Of a DNA stretch of 43,970 nt, positions 22,399 through 29,843 are shown one piece after another (positions within the stretch are counted from its first letter, which is position 1; each line of letters begins with the position of its first letter). Position numbers and translations under genes: made by a program. This stretch comes from Actinomycetota bacterium (GTDB taxonomy: Bacteria; Actinomycetota; Actinomycetes; Streptosporangiales; Streptosporangiaceae). The stretch spans positions 1-43,970 of the forward strand of contig PLRW01000119.1 in the NCBI GenBank assembly GCA_003164955.1, written 5' to 3'. The notes below the pieces were generated by a model that saw only the letters and a list, made by a program, of their open reading frames with translations, made no database searches and had not been told where the DNA came from.

Positions 22399-23741
22399 CC
22401 GGGGTTCGGGCTGTGTGGCCGACTGGGGCGGGCCGGGGCGCGGGGCGGTGTCTGGCCGGGTGGCGGGCTGGGCTGTGGGCTGAGGCGGCCCGGGCCGCGG
22501 GGCGGCATTAAATCAGTGACACTGAGCATGCGCACGGAGCGGCTGGTGAGGACGATAGCGCTCGTGGCGACCACGATGGCGGCGCCGAGGAACAGCGTTC
22601 CGCGCACGCCGAACGTGCCGGCCAGGGGCGCGACCAGGATGTAGCCGAGCGGGACGAACGCCACGGAGCCGAAGTTGTCGTAGGCGCTGACCCGGGAGAG
22701 GGCGACCGCGGGAACCTTGCGCTGAAGGGTGGTCACCCAGAGGGTGTTGAAGATGGACAGGCCGATCCCGGCCGCACCGGCGGCGCCGGCGATCAGGGCG
22801 GTGTCGGCCGGAAGGGCAGTGAGCAGGGGAGGGAGCGCAAAGGCCGCGGCGCCCAGGGTCGCCGTCACGAGCGGCCGCCGTGGCCGCAGCCGCAGCGCGG
22901 CGAGGCCGCCGAGGATGCTGCCCACCCCGAACGCGGCCAGGATCGCCCCCCACGCCGCGGCTCCGCCGAGCCGGTCCCGGGCGACGACGGCCCCGAGGAC
23001 CATCAATGGGACGAACGCCAGGGCGTTGACCAGGGCGAACTGGGCCACGATCAGCCACAGCCAGGTACGGGACCGGAACTCGTTCCAGCCGGCCACCAAC
23101 TGCCTGAGCATCGACGCCTGGTCCGCCGGGGCCCGGGTGGCCAGGTCGAGAGCGAGGAGGCAGACGGCGCTCACGGCGTAGGTGGCCGCGTCGATGGCGA
23201 TGGCCCAGCCGGGGCCGCCCACGGCGACGATCACCCCGGCCAGGCTCGGGCCGAGGATCTGGGCGGTGGAGGTGGCGACGCTGCGCAGCCCGTTGGCCTG
23301 CTGCAGGCGGTCGGCGAGGACAAGCTCGGTGACCAGCGCGGACATGGCCGGGTTGAACAGCGCCTGACCGGCCCCGAGAACTCCGGCGAGCGCCATCAGC
23401 ACCCACAGGGGCGGGGTCCCCGTCAGGAGCAGGGCGGCGAGGAGCCCTTCGCTGACGAGACGGGCGAGGTCTGCGGCGAGCATCATCGCCCGCCGCTCGA
23501 AACGGTCGGCGAGCACGCCGCCGGCCAGCAGTAAAGCGACGAGCGGGATCGTCTCGGCGGCCAGGACGTAACCGACCACGGACGTGCCGCGGCCCTCGTT
23601 CAGCACCGCGAAGGTGAGAGCGATCGGTACCATCGCCGATCCGACGAGCGAGGTCCCGTACCCGAACAGGAACAGCCGGAAGTTGCGCTCCCCGAGAACA
23701 CCCCCGCGCCCGGTTCGCCGGAGAGACAGCAGGGGGTTCAC
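22233..23741 (-). CDS. MFS transporter with abnormal C-terminal extension
   Basis: The open frame encodes 502 residues. The first ~405 form a 12-helix major facilitator of the enterobactin/drug exporter type (MFS_3): 'GERNFRLFLFGYGTSLVGSA' at the start, 'GGVLADRFERRAMMLAADLA' as motif A, and 'QILGPSLAGVIVAVGGPGWA' later. After 'SVRMLSVTDLMPPRG' the sequence becomes Pro/Arg-rich low complexity and then runs antisense through the last 166 bp of the peptidase gene. A normal member would end near 22520. The usual stop was probably lost by mutation or by change in the repetitive GC-rich gap. Whether the extended protein is tolerated is unknown. The substrate is not determinable. Confidence 0.8.
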   Translation of the reverse strand: MNPLLSLRRTGRGGVLGERNFRLFLFGYGTSLVGSAMVPIALTFAVLNEGRGTSVVGYVLAAETIPLVALLLAGGVLADRFERRAMMLAADLARLVSEGLLAALLLTGTPPLWVLMALAGVLGAGQALFNPAMSALVTELVLADRLQQANGLRSVATSTAQILGPSLAGVIVAVGGPGWAIAIDAATYAVSAVCLLALDLATRAPADQASMLRQLVAGWNEFRSRTWLWLIVAQFALVNALAFVPLMVLGAVVARDRLGGAAAWGAILAAFGVGSILGGLAALRLRPRRPLVTATLGAAAFALPPLLTALPADTALIAGAAGAAGIGLSIFNTLWVTTLQRKVPAVALSRVSAYDNFGSVAFVPLGYILVAPLAGTFGVRGTLFLGAAIVVATSAIVLTSRSVRMLSVTDLMPPRGPGRLSPQPSPPPGQTPPRAPARPSRPHSPNPGQTSPRTIAIRRSSTAPRLTLMPSCSYSLVTQGRSPRIATAVRSESSRSTYMSPK

Positions 23742-23967
23742 TCGCTGGCAGGCGTGCTGGATTGACCGGCCATCGCGAACAGCATGACGATGCCGCTTCC
23801 CCGGGCAGTGCCCGGCGTCTGGGACGGCTTAGTCCGCTGATGCAGTATGAAGTTTGTGGTGCGCATGGCGTCCAGGTTCCACTCGCCGGCGCCCCCGCTG
23901 ACCTCCCCACCTTAAAGGGCGTCCCCCAGCCGTTAAAGGGGCCCGGGCCTCGGCGATCGTCCCGGGA

Positions 23968-24105
23968 CGGTAAAAAGCCGAGGAGGCCGACGGTCAAAAG
24001 CCGAGAACCCCGGCCGTCAAAAGCCGAGGAGGCCGGCCGTCAAAAGCCGAGAACCCCGGCCGTCAAAAGCCGAGGAGGCCGGCCGTCAAAGGCCGAGGAG
24101 GCGGA
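23968..24105. repeat. 23-bp tandem repeat, six units, at the amidohydrolase 3' end
   Basis: Six contiguous 23-bp units start at 23968, 23991, 24014, 24037, 24060 and 24083. They share a TCAAAAGCCGAG core (TAAAAAG in the first) and alternate between two versions, ending GAGGCC or AACCCC, in the order 1-2-1-2-1-1. The last unit contains the amidohydrolase stop codon (24086-24088) and its last residues; most units preserve that stop trinucleotide. There are no spacers, so this is not a CRISPR. Confidence 0.92.
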
Positions 24106-24949
24106 CGGCGTTCTGCTTGAGGATCTTGGGCCGGATGTCCGGCTTGATGTCCAGCTTGTCGAAGTCGCGGAGCCACCGTTCCGGTGTGAGCAGCGGATAG
24201 TCGGTGCCGAACAGCACCTTGTCCTGCAGCAGCGAGTTCATCGCGCGGACCAGTTGCGAGGGGAAGTACTTCGGTGACCAGCCGGACAGGTCGATGTAGA
24301 CGTTGGCCTTGTGGGTGGCGATGGAGATCGCGGAGTCCTGCCACGGCACGGACGGATGCGCGAGAATCACCGTCAGCCCCGGGAAGTCGGCCGCAACGTC
24401 GTCGATCAGCATGGGATCCGACAGCCGCAACTTGATGCCCCGGCCCCCCGGCAGCCCGGCCCCGATGCCCGTCTGGCCCGTGTGGAAGACCGCCGGCACG
24501 CCCATTTCCTCGATCGCCGCGTACAGCGGGTACACGGCGGGATCGTTGGGCGTGAAGCCCTGCATGCTGGGGTGGAACTTGAACCCGCGGACCCCGTGCC
24601 CGGCCACCAGCCGCCGCGCGCGGCGCACCGCCTCGTCCGGGACCAGCGGGTCCACGGAGCCGAAGGGGATCAGCACGTCGGCGTATCCGGCCGCGCGATC
24701 GGCGATCTCCTCGCTGGACAGCGCCGGATGGCCGGCGGCCGTCGTCGCGTCCACGGTGAAGATGACGGCCGCCATCTGCCGTTCCCGGTAGAACGCGGCG
24801 ATCTGCTCGACCGTCGGCGTGCGCTCGTCGCCCGTCCTGAAGTACTGAGCGGACGCCGCGAGCAGTTCGTCGTCCATCGAGTAGTGCCCGTGGCCGTCTC
24901 CCTCGACGTGCACGTGCACGTCGATCGCCGCCAGGGATGCGGTCTCCAT
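24086..24949 (-). CDS. Amidohydrolase family protein (amidohydrolase_2, TIM-barrel)
   Basis: A 287-residue metal-dependent hydrolase. The start ATG 24949 has GGAG 7 nt upstream; an in-frame ATG at 24979 is less supported. 'IDVHVHVEG' supplies the HxH metal ligands near residue 10. 'GVRGFKFHPSMQGF', 'PAVFHTGQTG' (third His), 'VILAHPSVPW' (fourth His) and 'VLFGTDYPLLTPERWL' (the catalytic/metal Asp) complete the amidohydrolase_2 pattern. Members include 2-amino-3-carboxymuconate-semialdehyde decarboxylase and related non-oxidative decarboxylases as well as hydrolases. The reaction cannot be fixed. It stands alone, convergent with nothing but the tandem repeat. Confidence 0.88.
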   Translation of the reverse strand: METASLAAIDVHVHVEGDGHGHYSMDDELLAASAQYFRTGDERTPTVEQIAAFYRERQMAAVIFTVDATTAAGHPALSSEEIADRAAGYADVLIPFGSVDPLVPDEAVRRARRLVAGHGVRGFKFHPSMQGFTPNDPAVYPLYAAIEEMGVPAVFHTGQTGIGAGLPGGRGIKLRLSDPMLIDDVAADFPGLTVILAHPSVPWQDSAISIATHKANVYIDLSGWSPKYFPSQLVRAMNSLLQDKVLFGTDYPLLTPERWLRDFDKLDIKPDIRPKILKQNAVRLLGL

Positions 24950-25097
24950 GCTGAGCTCCGTTCCGCCGTTCCAGATCACCTGCTGTCAGCGAACCTACGC
25001 CCCACCAACGCGATCGCGGCAGATTCGGTCGAGGGTTTCGGACTAGCAGACTCGGGGGTGCTGCCGCTGCCGAGGTCCGCCAGGCTACGAGCCGCAG

Positions 25098-25243
25098 CAC
25101 TGGAGGAGCGAACGCGCGGCGGGCGACGCCCTGTGGTGGTCCACCGTCACTGTCACAACCGTGGGGTACGGCGATCAGTATCCGGTCTCGCCCGGCGGCC
25201 GGGGGTGTGGCCGTGGTGCTGATGCTTGTCGGCATCGGGCTGC
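25098..25243 (+). pseudogene. Potassium channel remnant (pore region)
   Basis: Frame 3 reads 'AAGDALWWSTVTVTTVGYGD', the pore helix and selectivity filter of a bacterial ion channel, then 'QYPVSPGGRG'. One extra base near 25203-25206 shifts the frame. The next frame continues with 'GVAVVLMLVGIGL', the start of the last transmembrane helix. Homology stops after that and upstream helices are absent. It is a frameshifted, doubly truncated fragment. Confidence 0.75.
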
Positions 25244-25287
25244 GTTTCTTCCGTGCGCAGGGCCGCGGGAGCGAGGTGGGGCCTCTG

Positions 25288-25779
25288 TTAGTGATCGCGT
25301 TTGCGGTGAGCGGTGCCGGGGCGTGGCGTATCGCTTCGGTTGCGCTCGTCAAGATCAGCGAGATGCCGAGCGAGGGGCCACGGCCGTGCGGAATCGGAGC
25401 CGAAGAACGCCGCGTCCGCGGCTTCGACGGCGGTGTTGGCGCGTTGCGCGAGTGCTGCGCCGGCCGGGGTGACGCTCAGCAGTCTGGCTCGGCCGTCGCT
25501 GGGGTGCGGGTGCCGTTCGATCAGTCCTTTGCGTTCGAGGGCACGGAGCACCTGGGAGGTCATCATCGGGTCGGCGCGGGTGCGATGTGCGAGGTCGGTC
25601 TGGGTGAGCGGCTCCTGAGACCAGGTAAGTGCGGCGAGCAGCACGAACTGGACGTGGGTGAGATCGAAGGGCTGCAGCGCGGCGCGGATGATCGCCTGCC
25701 AGCGGTTCGTGACGCGCCAGAGCATGAATCCGGGACTGTCCTGATCGGAGCCGAACTGGCTGCCCAGCGGGTTGCTCAT
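25288..25779 (-). CDS. MarR-family transcriptional regulator
   Basis: A 163-residue regulator from ATG 25779. 'FMLWRVTNRWQAIIRAALQP' is the dimerisation helix. The winged helix has 'LTHVQFVLLAALTWSQEPLT', 'QTDLAHRTRADPMMTSQVLR' and 'ALERKGLIERHPHPSDGRAR'. After 'AADAAFFGS' the C-terminal helix looks unlike the family ('DSARPWPLARHLADLDERNR'), so the tail may be shifted or rearranged where the channel remnant begins. It lies 46 bp after the SRPBCC gene in the same operon. The 28-bp palindrome upstream of that gene is its likely operator. Confidence 0.88.
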   Translation of the reverse strand: MSNPLGSQFGSDQDSPGFMLWRVTNRWQAIIRAALQPFDLTHVQFVLLAALTWSQEPLTQTDLAHRTRADPMMTSQVLRALERKGLIERHPHPSDGRARLLSVTPAGAALAQRANTAVEAADAAFFGSDSARPWPLARHLADLDERNRSDTPRPGTAHRKRDH

Positions 25780-25825
25780 GGGGCCATCATCGTGGCTTCG
25801 ATCGTCGCGGCCACGGGCCGGTCCG

Positions 25826-26245
25826 TCATCCGCGTTCCGCCAGCGCAATCAGCCGGTCCAGGTCCGCCGGGACCGAAGTGCGGAATCCGCGTCCCGCAGT
25901 CTTGGCCCAGAACAACGCTACCGGGCCGTCCAGCCACACCCGGACCGTCAGCTCCGAACCGCTGCCCTTGGGCGCGGCCGTGTGCCGGAACGTGAGCCGC
26001 GCACCGGGGAACTTGGTTACGTCCGTGTAGACCCGATCCGGCTCGCACTCCGAGATCACGAACTTGGCCTTCGGGCCGCCCTTCGGCTTGAGCACGCCCC
26101 GGGCCCCGGCACGCACCGGTCCCTCGACGCGAGCCCATTCCGTATCCGGCGACCACTCCGCCCATCTCGCGTGGTCGACCCAGCGTGCATAGAACTGCCC
26201 CGGCGTCGCGGACGAGGACCGATGCGCAGATGCCAGCTCAATCAT
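25826..26245 (-). CDS. SRPBCC family protein
   Basis: A 139-residue START/Bet v1-like fold protein from ATG 26245. 'QFYARWVDHARWAEWSPDTE' is the first helix-loop, 'GPVRAGARGVLKPKGGPKAK' the strand pair, and the last helix contains 'DLDRLIALAERG'. It resembles polyketide cyclase-type proteins encoded beside MarR or ArsR regulators. The start codon directly abuts a perfect palindrome, and no Shine-Dalgarno is visible, which suggests a leaderless or tightly repressed message. It is first of two genes with marR. Ligand unknown. Confidence 0.85.
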   Translation of the reverse strand: MIELASAHRSSSATPGQFYARWVDHARWAEWSPDTEWARVEGPVRAGARGVLKPKGGPKAKFVISECEPDRVYTDVTKFPGARLTFRHTAAPKGSGSELTVRVWLDGPVALFWAKTAGRGFRTSVPADLDRLIALAERG

Positions 26246-26273
26246 GCAGTTAGTATGCGCGCATACTAACTGC
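26246..26273. promoter_or_regulatory. 28-bp perfect palindrome, predicted MarR operator
   Basis: The half-site GCAGTTAGTATGCG (26246-26259) is followed by its exact reverse complement. It abuts the SRPBCC start codon at 26245. Position and symmetry fit autorepression of the SRPBCC-marR operon. Confidence 0.75.
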
Positions 26274-26329
26274 CTTCGCAAGCCCGTTCGCCCGTGGTGC
26301 GCGAACCGCTTCGGTGCAGGATCGGATAT

Positions 26330-26563
26330 ATGGCGAGGGCGCATAGTGAATCCGGCAGGCGCCGGGCGCTACGGCTGGAGGAGCGGGCCCGGAACCTGCG
26401 TGAGTTTGGAGACCTCGGCACCGCGGTTGAGCGGTTGATAAGTACGAGCAAGCGTGCGCGCTGTTCTTAGGAGCTCATCGAGGCCGAGCCGTCGGAGCCA
26501 GATAACGTACGGCTGCTCGGGTCGATGCTGGCCGCCGGGCGGGGCAGGTGCCGGGATCGGTGA
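26330..26563 (+). pseudogene. Small ORF interrupted by a stop, unrecognised
   Basis: ATG 26330, with AGGA about 8 nt upstream, opens 46 codons ('ALRLEERARNLREFGDLGTA' among them) to a TAG at 26468-26470. The same frame continues with protein-like text ('ELIEAEPSEPDNVRLLGSML') to a TGA at 26561-26563. The helical, charged composition on both sides of the stop suggests one gene broken by an amber codon. I do not recognise the family. Confidence 0.35.
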
Positions 26564-26621
26564 TGGGACGATGTGGATCTCAGCTCGGTGGCAGCCTCGA
26601 AGGAGAAGTACGGATATGGTC

Positions 26622-26894
26622 TCACCGGCCGCTCGCAGGCGGAGCGCCGATCAGGTTCGTGGCGATCCCGAACAGCCAGGGCCGGGCGCAGTCCCGGCTC
26701 ACGTCATAGCGCTGACGCTGGCTGAACGCGGCCAGGAACACCTCGGCGGACAGGTCGTCGGCGACCCGGACGCCGACCCGCCGGGCCAGGTACCGGTGGA
26801 TCTCGGCGAAGTAGCGGCCGAAGATAATGCCAAACCGTTCCGGATCACTGCGGGAAGCCTCGATGATCGCGGCGTCGTCTTGGTGAGCTGTCAC
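26622..26894 (-). pseudogene. ECF sigma factor, region 2 only (truncated)
   Basis: About 90 codons encode 'SDPERFGIIFGRYFAEIHRY', 'LARRVGVRVADDLSAEVFLA' and 'RPWLFGIATNLIG', which is sigma region 2. The frame then ends ('APPASGR') before any region 4. Without region 4 it cannot recognise a -35. It is a 3'-deleted remnant beside the TetR gene. Confidence 0.7.
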
Positions 26895-26915
26895 GCTAGT
26901 ACTTGTCCGCGCCGG

Positions 26916-27734
26916 CTACATCCCTTCACCACGAGACTTCCTAGCGGCCCGGGTGCCTGGGAGGCGGCGGGCCTGGCGCCCTGGGCATGCCGGGCCGCGG
27001 ACCGCACGGTCAGTCTGCTGGGGCGTTCGTGCGGAGTCGCCTAACTGGGCAGGGCCGAGCAGACCTGTCAGGACGCGGCCGATGAGATCTGGGTAGTGGC
27101 CCGCGAGTTCCTCGGGGCGCGGTAGCTGTGCTTGCGGGGACAGGAACGCGGCTAGGCGTGGGTGCTTGCCCGAGGTGAGGGCGTGGCCGAGGTAAGCGAG
27201 GTTGCGCGCCTGCAGGCCCTGGTCAGCCTGCTCTTGCAGCGCGAAGGCCGCCGTGATCCCGTTCAGCATCCCGAACGCCTCCATCTTCGTCCCGATGGCC
27301 GCCGGATGCCCCTGCAGCAGGGTGAGAAAGTGCTCGATCAGGGCGGTTCCGTTTGGGCCGATGACGGGGCGGGTCATGGTGAGCCCGGCCAGCCAGCGGT
27401 GGCGGCGGAAGATGAAGCGGGCCTGCTCCCCGAAGGCGATGAGGTCGGCGAGCCAGTCACCGGTTGGCGGGGTGGGCTCGTACTCTGCGCCCGTGGCATC
27501 GGTCATCAGGTCGAGGAGGTCCTCGCGGGTCTCGATGTAGCGGTATAGCGACGCGGCGCCGGTACCGAGCTCGGCGGCCACGTGCCGCATGGAGACCGCG
27601 TCCAAGCCCTCGGCATCGGCGACTCGCAGCGCGACCTGGGTGATCTCGGCCCGGCTCCACTGCGCGGGGCGGCCGACCGCAGACCGCTCCGGGCGCAGCC
27701 AGATGCTCGCCGCCGGCCGTTCCGCCGCGGTCAT
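26916..27734 (-). CDS. TetR/AcrR-family transcriptional regulator
   Basis: A 272-residue regulator. The HTH (about 27-70) includes 'WSRAEITQVALRVADAEGLD', 'AVSMRHVAAELGTGAASLYR' and 'YIETREDLLDLMTD'. The ligand-binding domain follows with 'HRWLAGLTMTRPVIGPNGTA' and 'MLNGITAAFALQEQ', typical of the TetR_C_1-like group. From about residue 232 the tail 'RTPQQTDRAVRGPACPGRQA' onward is low-complexity and longer than usual, possibly after loss of the normal stop. It is divergent from the CocE hydrolase gene across an 89-bp gap with two inverted repeats, so it probably represses that gene and itself. Confidence 0.88.
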   Translation of the reverse strand: MTAAERPAASIWLRPERSAVGRPAQWSRAEITQVALRVADAEGLDAVSMRHVAAELGTGAASLYRYIETREDLLDLMTDATGAEYEPTPPTGDWLADLIAFGEQARFIFRRHRWLAGLTMTRPVIGPNGTALIEHFLTLLQGHPAAIGTKMEAFGMLNGITAAFALQEQADQGLQARNLAYLGHALTSGKHPRLAAFLSPQAQLPRPEELAGHYPDLIGRVLTGLLGPAQLGDSARTPQQTDRAVRGPACPGRQARRLPGTRAARKSRGEGM

Positions 27735-27742
27735 CTTCGCCT

Positions 27743-27815
27743 CCCTTCGCGATCGTCGTTCTCAATCTAGTATGCTCGATTTCGCGAACGACGTACGCGA
27801 AATGCTCGCGAAGGG
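27743..27815. promoter_or_regulatory. TetR-type operator region, two inverted repeats
   Basis: The inner repeat has arms TTCGCGAACG (27781-27790) and CGTACGCGAA (27792-27801) around one base, with one mismatch. The outer repeat is CCCTTCGCGA (27743-27752) and TCGCGAAGGG (27806-27815), perfect. They share the TTCGCGA core and span the gap between the tetR-type and cocE-type genes. Confidence 0.65.
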
Positions 27816-27823
27816 AGCCGGTG

Positions 27824-29512
27824 ATGGCACAGGACGCGAAAGAAAAGCTGGCGACGGAACGCACCGTTAAGCTTCCCAGGCACGTGAGGTTTTTCACGCG
27901 GCAGTCCCGTAAGGGCCTGCCCGCGCCCGCGTGCACGGTGGCGCTGGAGCGGGGTATCCGGATCCCGATGCCGGACGGGACGCACCAGATAGCCGACCGG
28001 TACGTCCCGCAGACTCGCAAGCCGTGCCCTACATTGCTCGTTCGCACCCCATACGGGCGCGGGTTTCCCTACGACTTCATGTACGGGGGCCTGTTCGCCG
28101 AGCATGGCTATAACGTCCTGCTTCAGAGCACCCGGGGAACGGGCGGATCGGGCGGCAACTGCGAGCCGTTCACTGACGAAGCGGCCGACGCCCAGGCGAC
28201 GATCGCCTGGCTGCGCGAGCAGCCCTGGTTCAACGGTTCGCTCGCCACGATAGGCGCGAGCTACCTCGGCTTCACCCAGTGGGCGCTGGCGAATGACGCG
28301 CCGCCGGAACTCAAGGCGATGGTCATCCAGGTCAGCACGGAGGATTTCTACGGGTTCCTCTATCCAGGCGGCGCCTTCGCCCTGGAGGCCACGCTGACCG
28401 GGGTGGCCGCCATGCTCTCCCAGGACAAGGGGTTCCGCCCGTTCGTGGGCGCGGTCCTGCGGCTGATACTCACCTACAGGAAGGTGGCGCGGATGCTGCC
28501 GCTCGTCCCCGGGTACAAGCTGGCCTTCGGGAAACGGGTCGGCTACTTTGAGGACTGGCTGGCACACCCGGCCGCCGGCGATCGGTACTGGGGGCCGCGG
28601 TGCGCCAATCCGGACATCGCCTCCCTGCCACCGGTCCACCTGCTCGGCGGCTGGTATGACGTCGTCATCGACGGGACGCTGGACAGTTACCGGCGGCTCC
28701 GTGAGGCCGGCCGCACGGTGCGGCTGGTCGTCGGCCCGTGGAACCACACCTCTGGGTTCAGCAAGGACATGCCGATCATCGCCGGAGAGGCACTCGCGTG
28801 GCTGCGCGCGCACCTGACCGGGAATGGGGATGCTCCCGGTCCGACCCCCGTGCGCGTCCACGTCGGCGAGACCGGCGGCAAAGGACAGTGGCGTGACCTG
28901 GCCGACTGGCCGCCGCCAGATGCCATCGCGCAGTCATGGCACCTGCACGCCGGCGGAACCCTCGCGGACTCGCCTGGCGAGGGCACATCATCGTTCCGCT
29001 ACGATCCGCACGATCCGACGCCCTCGGTCGGCGGGCCGCGCATGGACAGCAATGGCTTTGGCTCGAAGAAAAACGGCAAGCTGGAGGCACGCGACGACGT
29101 CCTCGTCTTCACCGGCCCGGTCATCAGTGAGCCGCAAGAGGTCATCGGCCCCGTCAGCCTCCGGCTGCGGGTTCGTGGCAGCAGTCCGAACTTCGACGTC
29201 TTCGCCCGGCTGTGCGACGTGGACGCCAAGGGCACGTCATGGAACATCTGCGACGGGCTGCTACGGCTGGACGCTACGCCGCCAGCCGACGCGGACGGCT
29301 GGACCGAGACCGAGGTTCCGATGAGCGCGACCGCCCACCGCTTCACACCCGGCCACCGCCTCCGCGTCCAGGTATCCGGCGGTGCCCACCCCCGTTGGGC
29401 CCGCAACACTGGCGCCTCCGAGCAGATCGCCACGGCCACTAGCCTCGTGCCGGTGGACATCGAGATCAGCCACCGCCAGACCGTCCTCTCGCTACCAGTA
29501 CTGCTCCGGTAG
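27824..29512 (+). CDS. CocE/NonD family hydrolase (X-Pro dipeptidyl-peptidase S15-like)
   Basis: A 562-residue hydrolase from ATG 27824, with GGGAG 6 nt upstream. 'LERGIRIPMPDGTHQIADRY' and 'LLVRTPYGRGFPYDFM' open the S15 domain. 'IGASYLGFTQWAL' carries the nucleophile Ser146. 'LGGWYDVVIDGTLDSYRRL' contains the likely Asp and 'VVGPWNHTSGF' the His. The C-terminal jelly-roll (X-Pro dipeptidyl-peptidase C-terminal domain) covers about 350-560, with 'VISEPQEVIGPVSLRLRVRG'. Family members hydrolyse esters (cocaine esterase), peptides or beta-lactam antibiotic precursors. Control by the divergent TetR protein suggests induction by a xenobiotic or ester substrate. Confidence 0.9.
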   Translation: MAQDAKEKLATERTVKLPRHVRFFTRQSRKGLPAPACTVALERGIRIPMPDGTHQIADRYVPQTRKPCPTLLVRTPYGRGFPYDFMYGGLFAEHGYNVLLQSTRGTGGSGGNCEPFTDEAADAQATIAWLREQPWFNGSLATIGASYLGFTQWALANDAPPELKAMVIQVSTEDFYGFLYPGGAFALEATLTGVAAMLSQDKGFRPFVGAVLRLILTYRKVARMLPLVPGYKLAFGKRVGYFEDWLAHPAAGDRYWGPRCANPDIASLPPVHLLGGWYDVVIDGTLDSYRRLREAGRTVRLVVGPWNHTSGFSKDMPIIAGEALAWLRAHLTGNGDAPGPTPVRVHVGETGGKGQWRDLADWPPPDAIAQSWHLHAGGTLADSPGEGTSSFRYDPHDPTPSVGGPRMDSNGFGSKKNGKLEARDDVLVFTGPVISEPQEVIGPVSLRLRVRGSSPNFDVFARLCDVDAKGTSWNICDGLLRLDATPPADADGWTETEVPMSATAHRFTPGHRLRVQVSGGAHPRWARNTGASEQIATATSLVPVDIEISHRQTVLSLPVLLR

Positions 29513-29843
29513 CGATCGCCAGCGCCGCGAGATAGCAAGGCCAGACTCGTGGCAATTTCAGCACATAGAGCTCCGGTCGTTGCCCGCAAACGGGGCGCAT
29601 CGACCAGCACCTGACGCGAGTGCTCGCCCATGCCGCGACAGAGCGTCTCCGCACGCCGGAACAGGCACCGGTAATAGCCGTGTCTATCACCAGGCTTCGC
29701 GATGAAGCGGGACCGTGCCTGCTGCGGCACGCTCGCCCGCACACACAAGCTCAAAGTCATACTTGGCTCTCGGCGAACCTACGCACCCGTGAACTCGCGC
29801 CGCAGCATTGATTCGCCGGCCGACCTATGCGAAGGTCGGCTCC
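29513..29843. other. Intergenic region, no gene recognised
   Basis: This lies between the CocE stop and the acetoacetyl-CoA synthetase start. A minus-strand open frame up to 29760 has protein-like text ('CLFRRAETLCRGMGEHSRQV') but no known family or ribosome site, and it runs on antisense into the CocE gene. It may be a remnant. A 15-bp period duplication, GGCTCCGTGGAA at 29838-29849 and 29853-29864, covers the proposed start of the next gene. Confidence 0.35.

Noticed and set aside
22513..23997. Alternative minus-strand frame over the MFS gene
   Set aside because: The other frame shows clear transmembrane helices and MFS motif A; this one is Arg/Pro-rich.
23968..24105. CRISPR-like array
   Set aside because: Units are contiguous with no unique spacers and no cas genes are nearby.
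24063..25352. A 429-codon minus-strand open frame overlapping the amidohydrolase
   Set aside because: Out of frame with the amidohydrolase motifs, and repeats at the end are low complexity.
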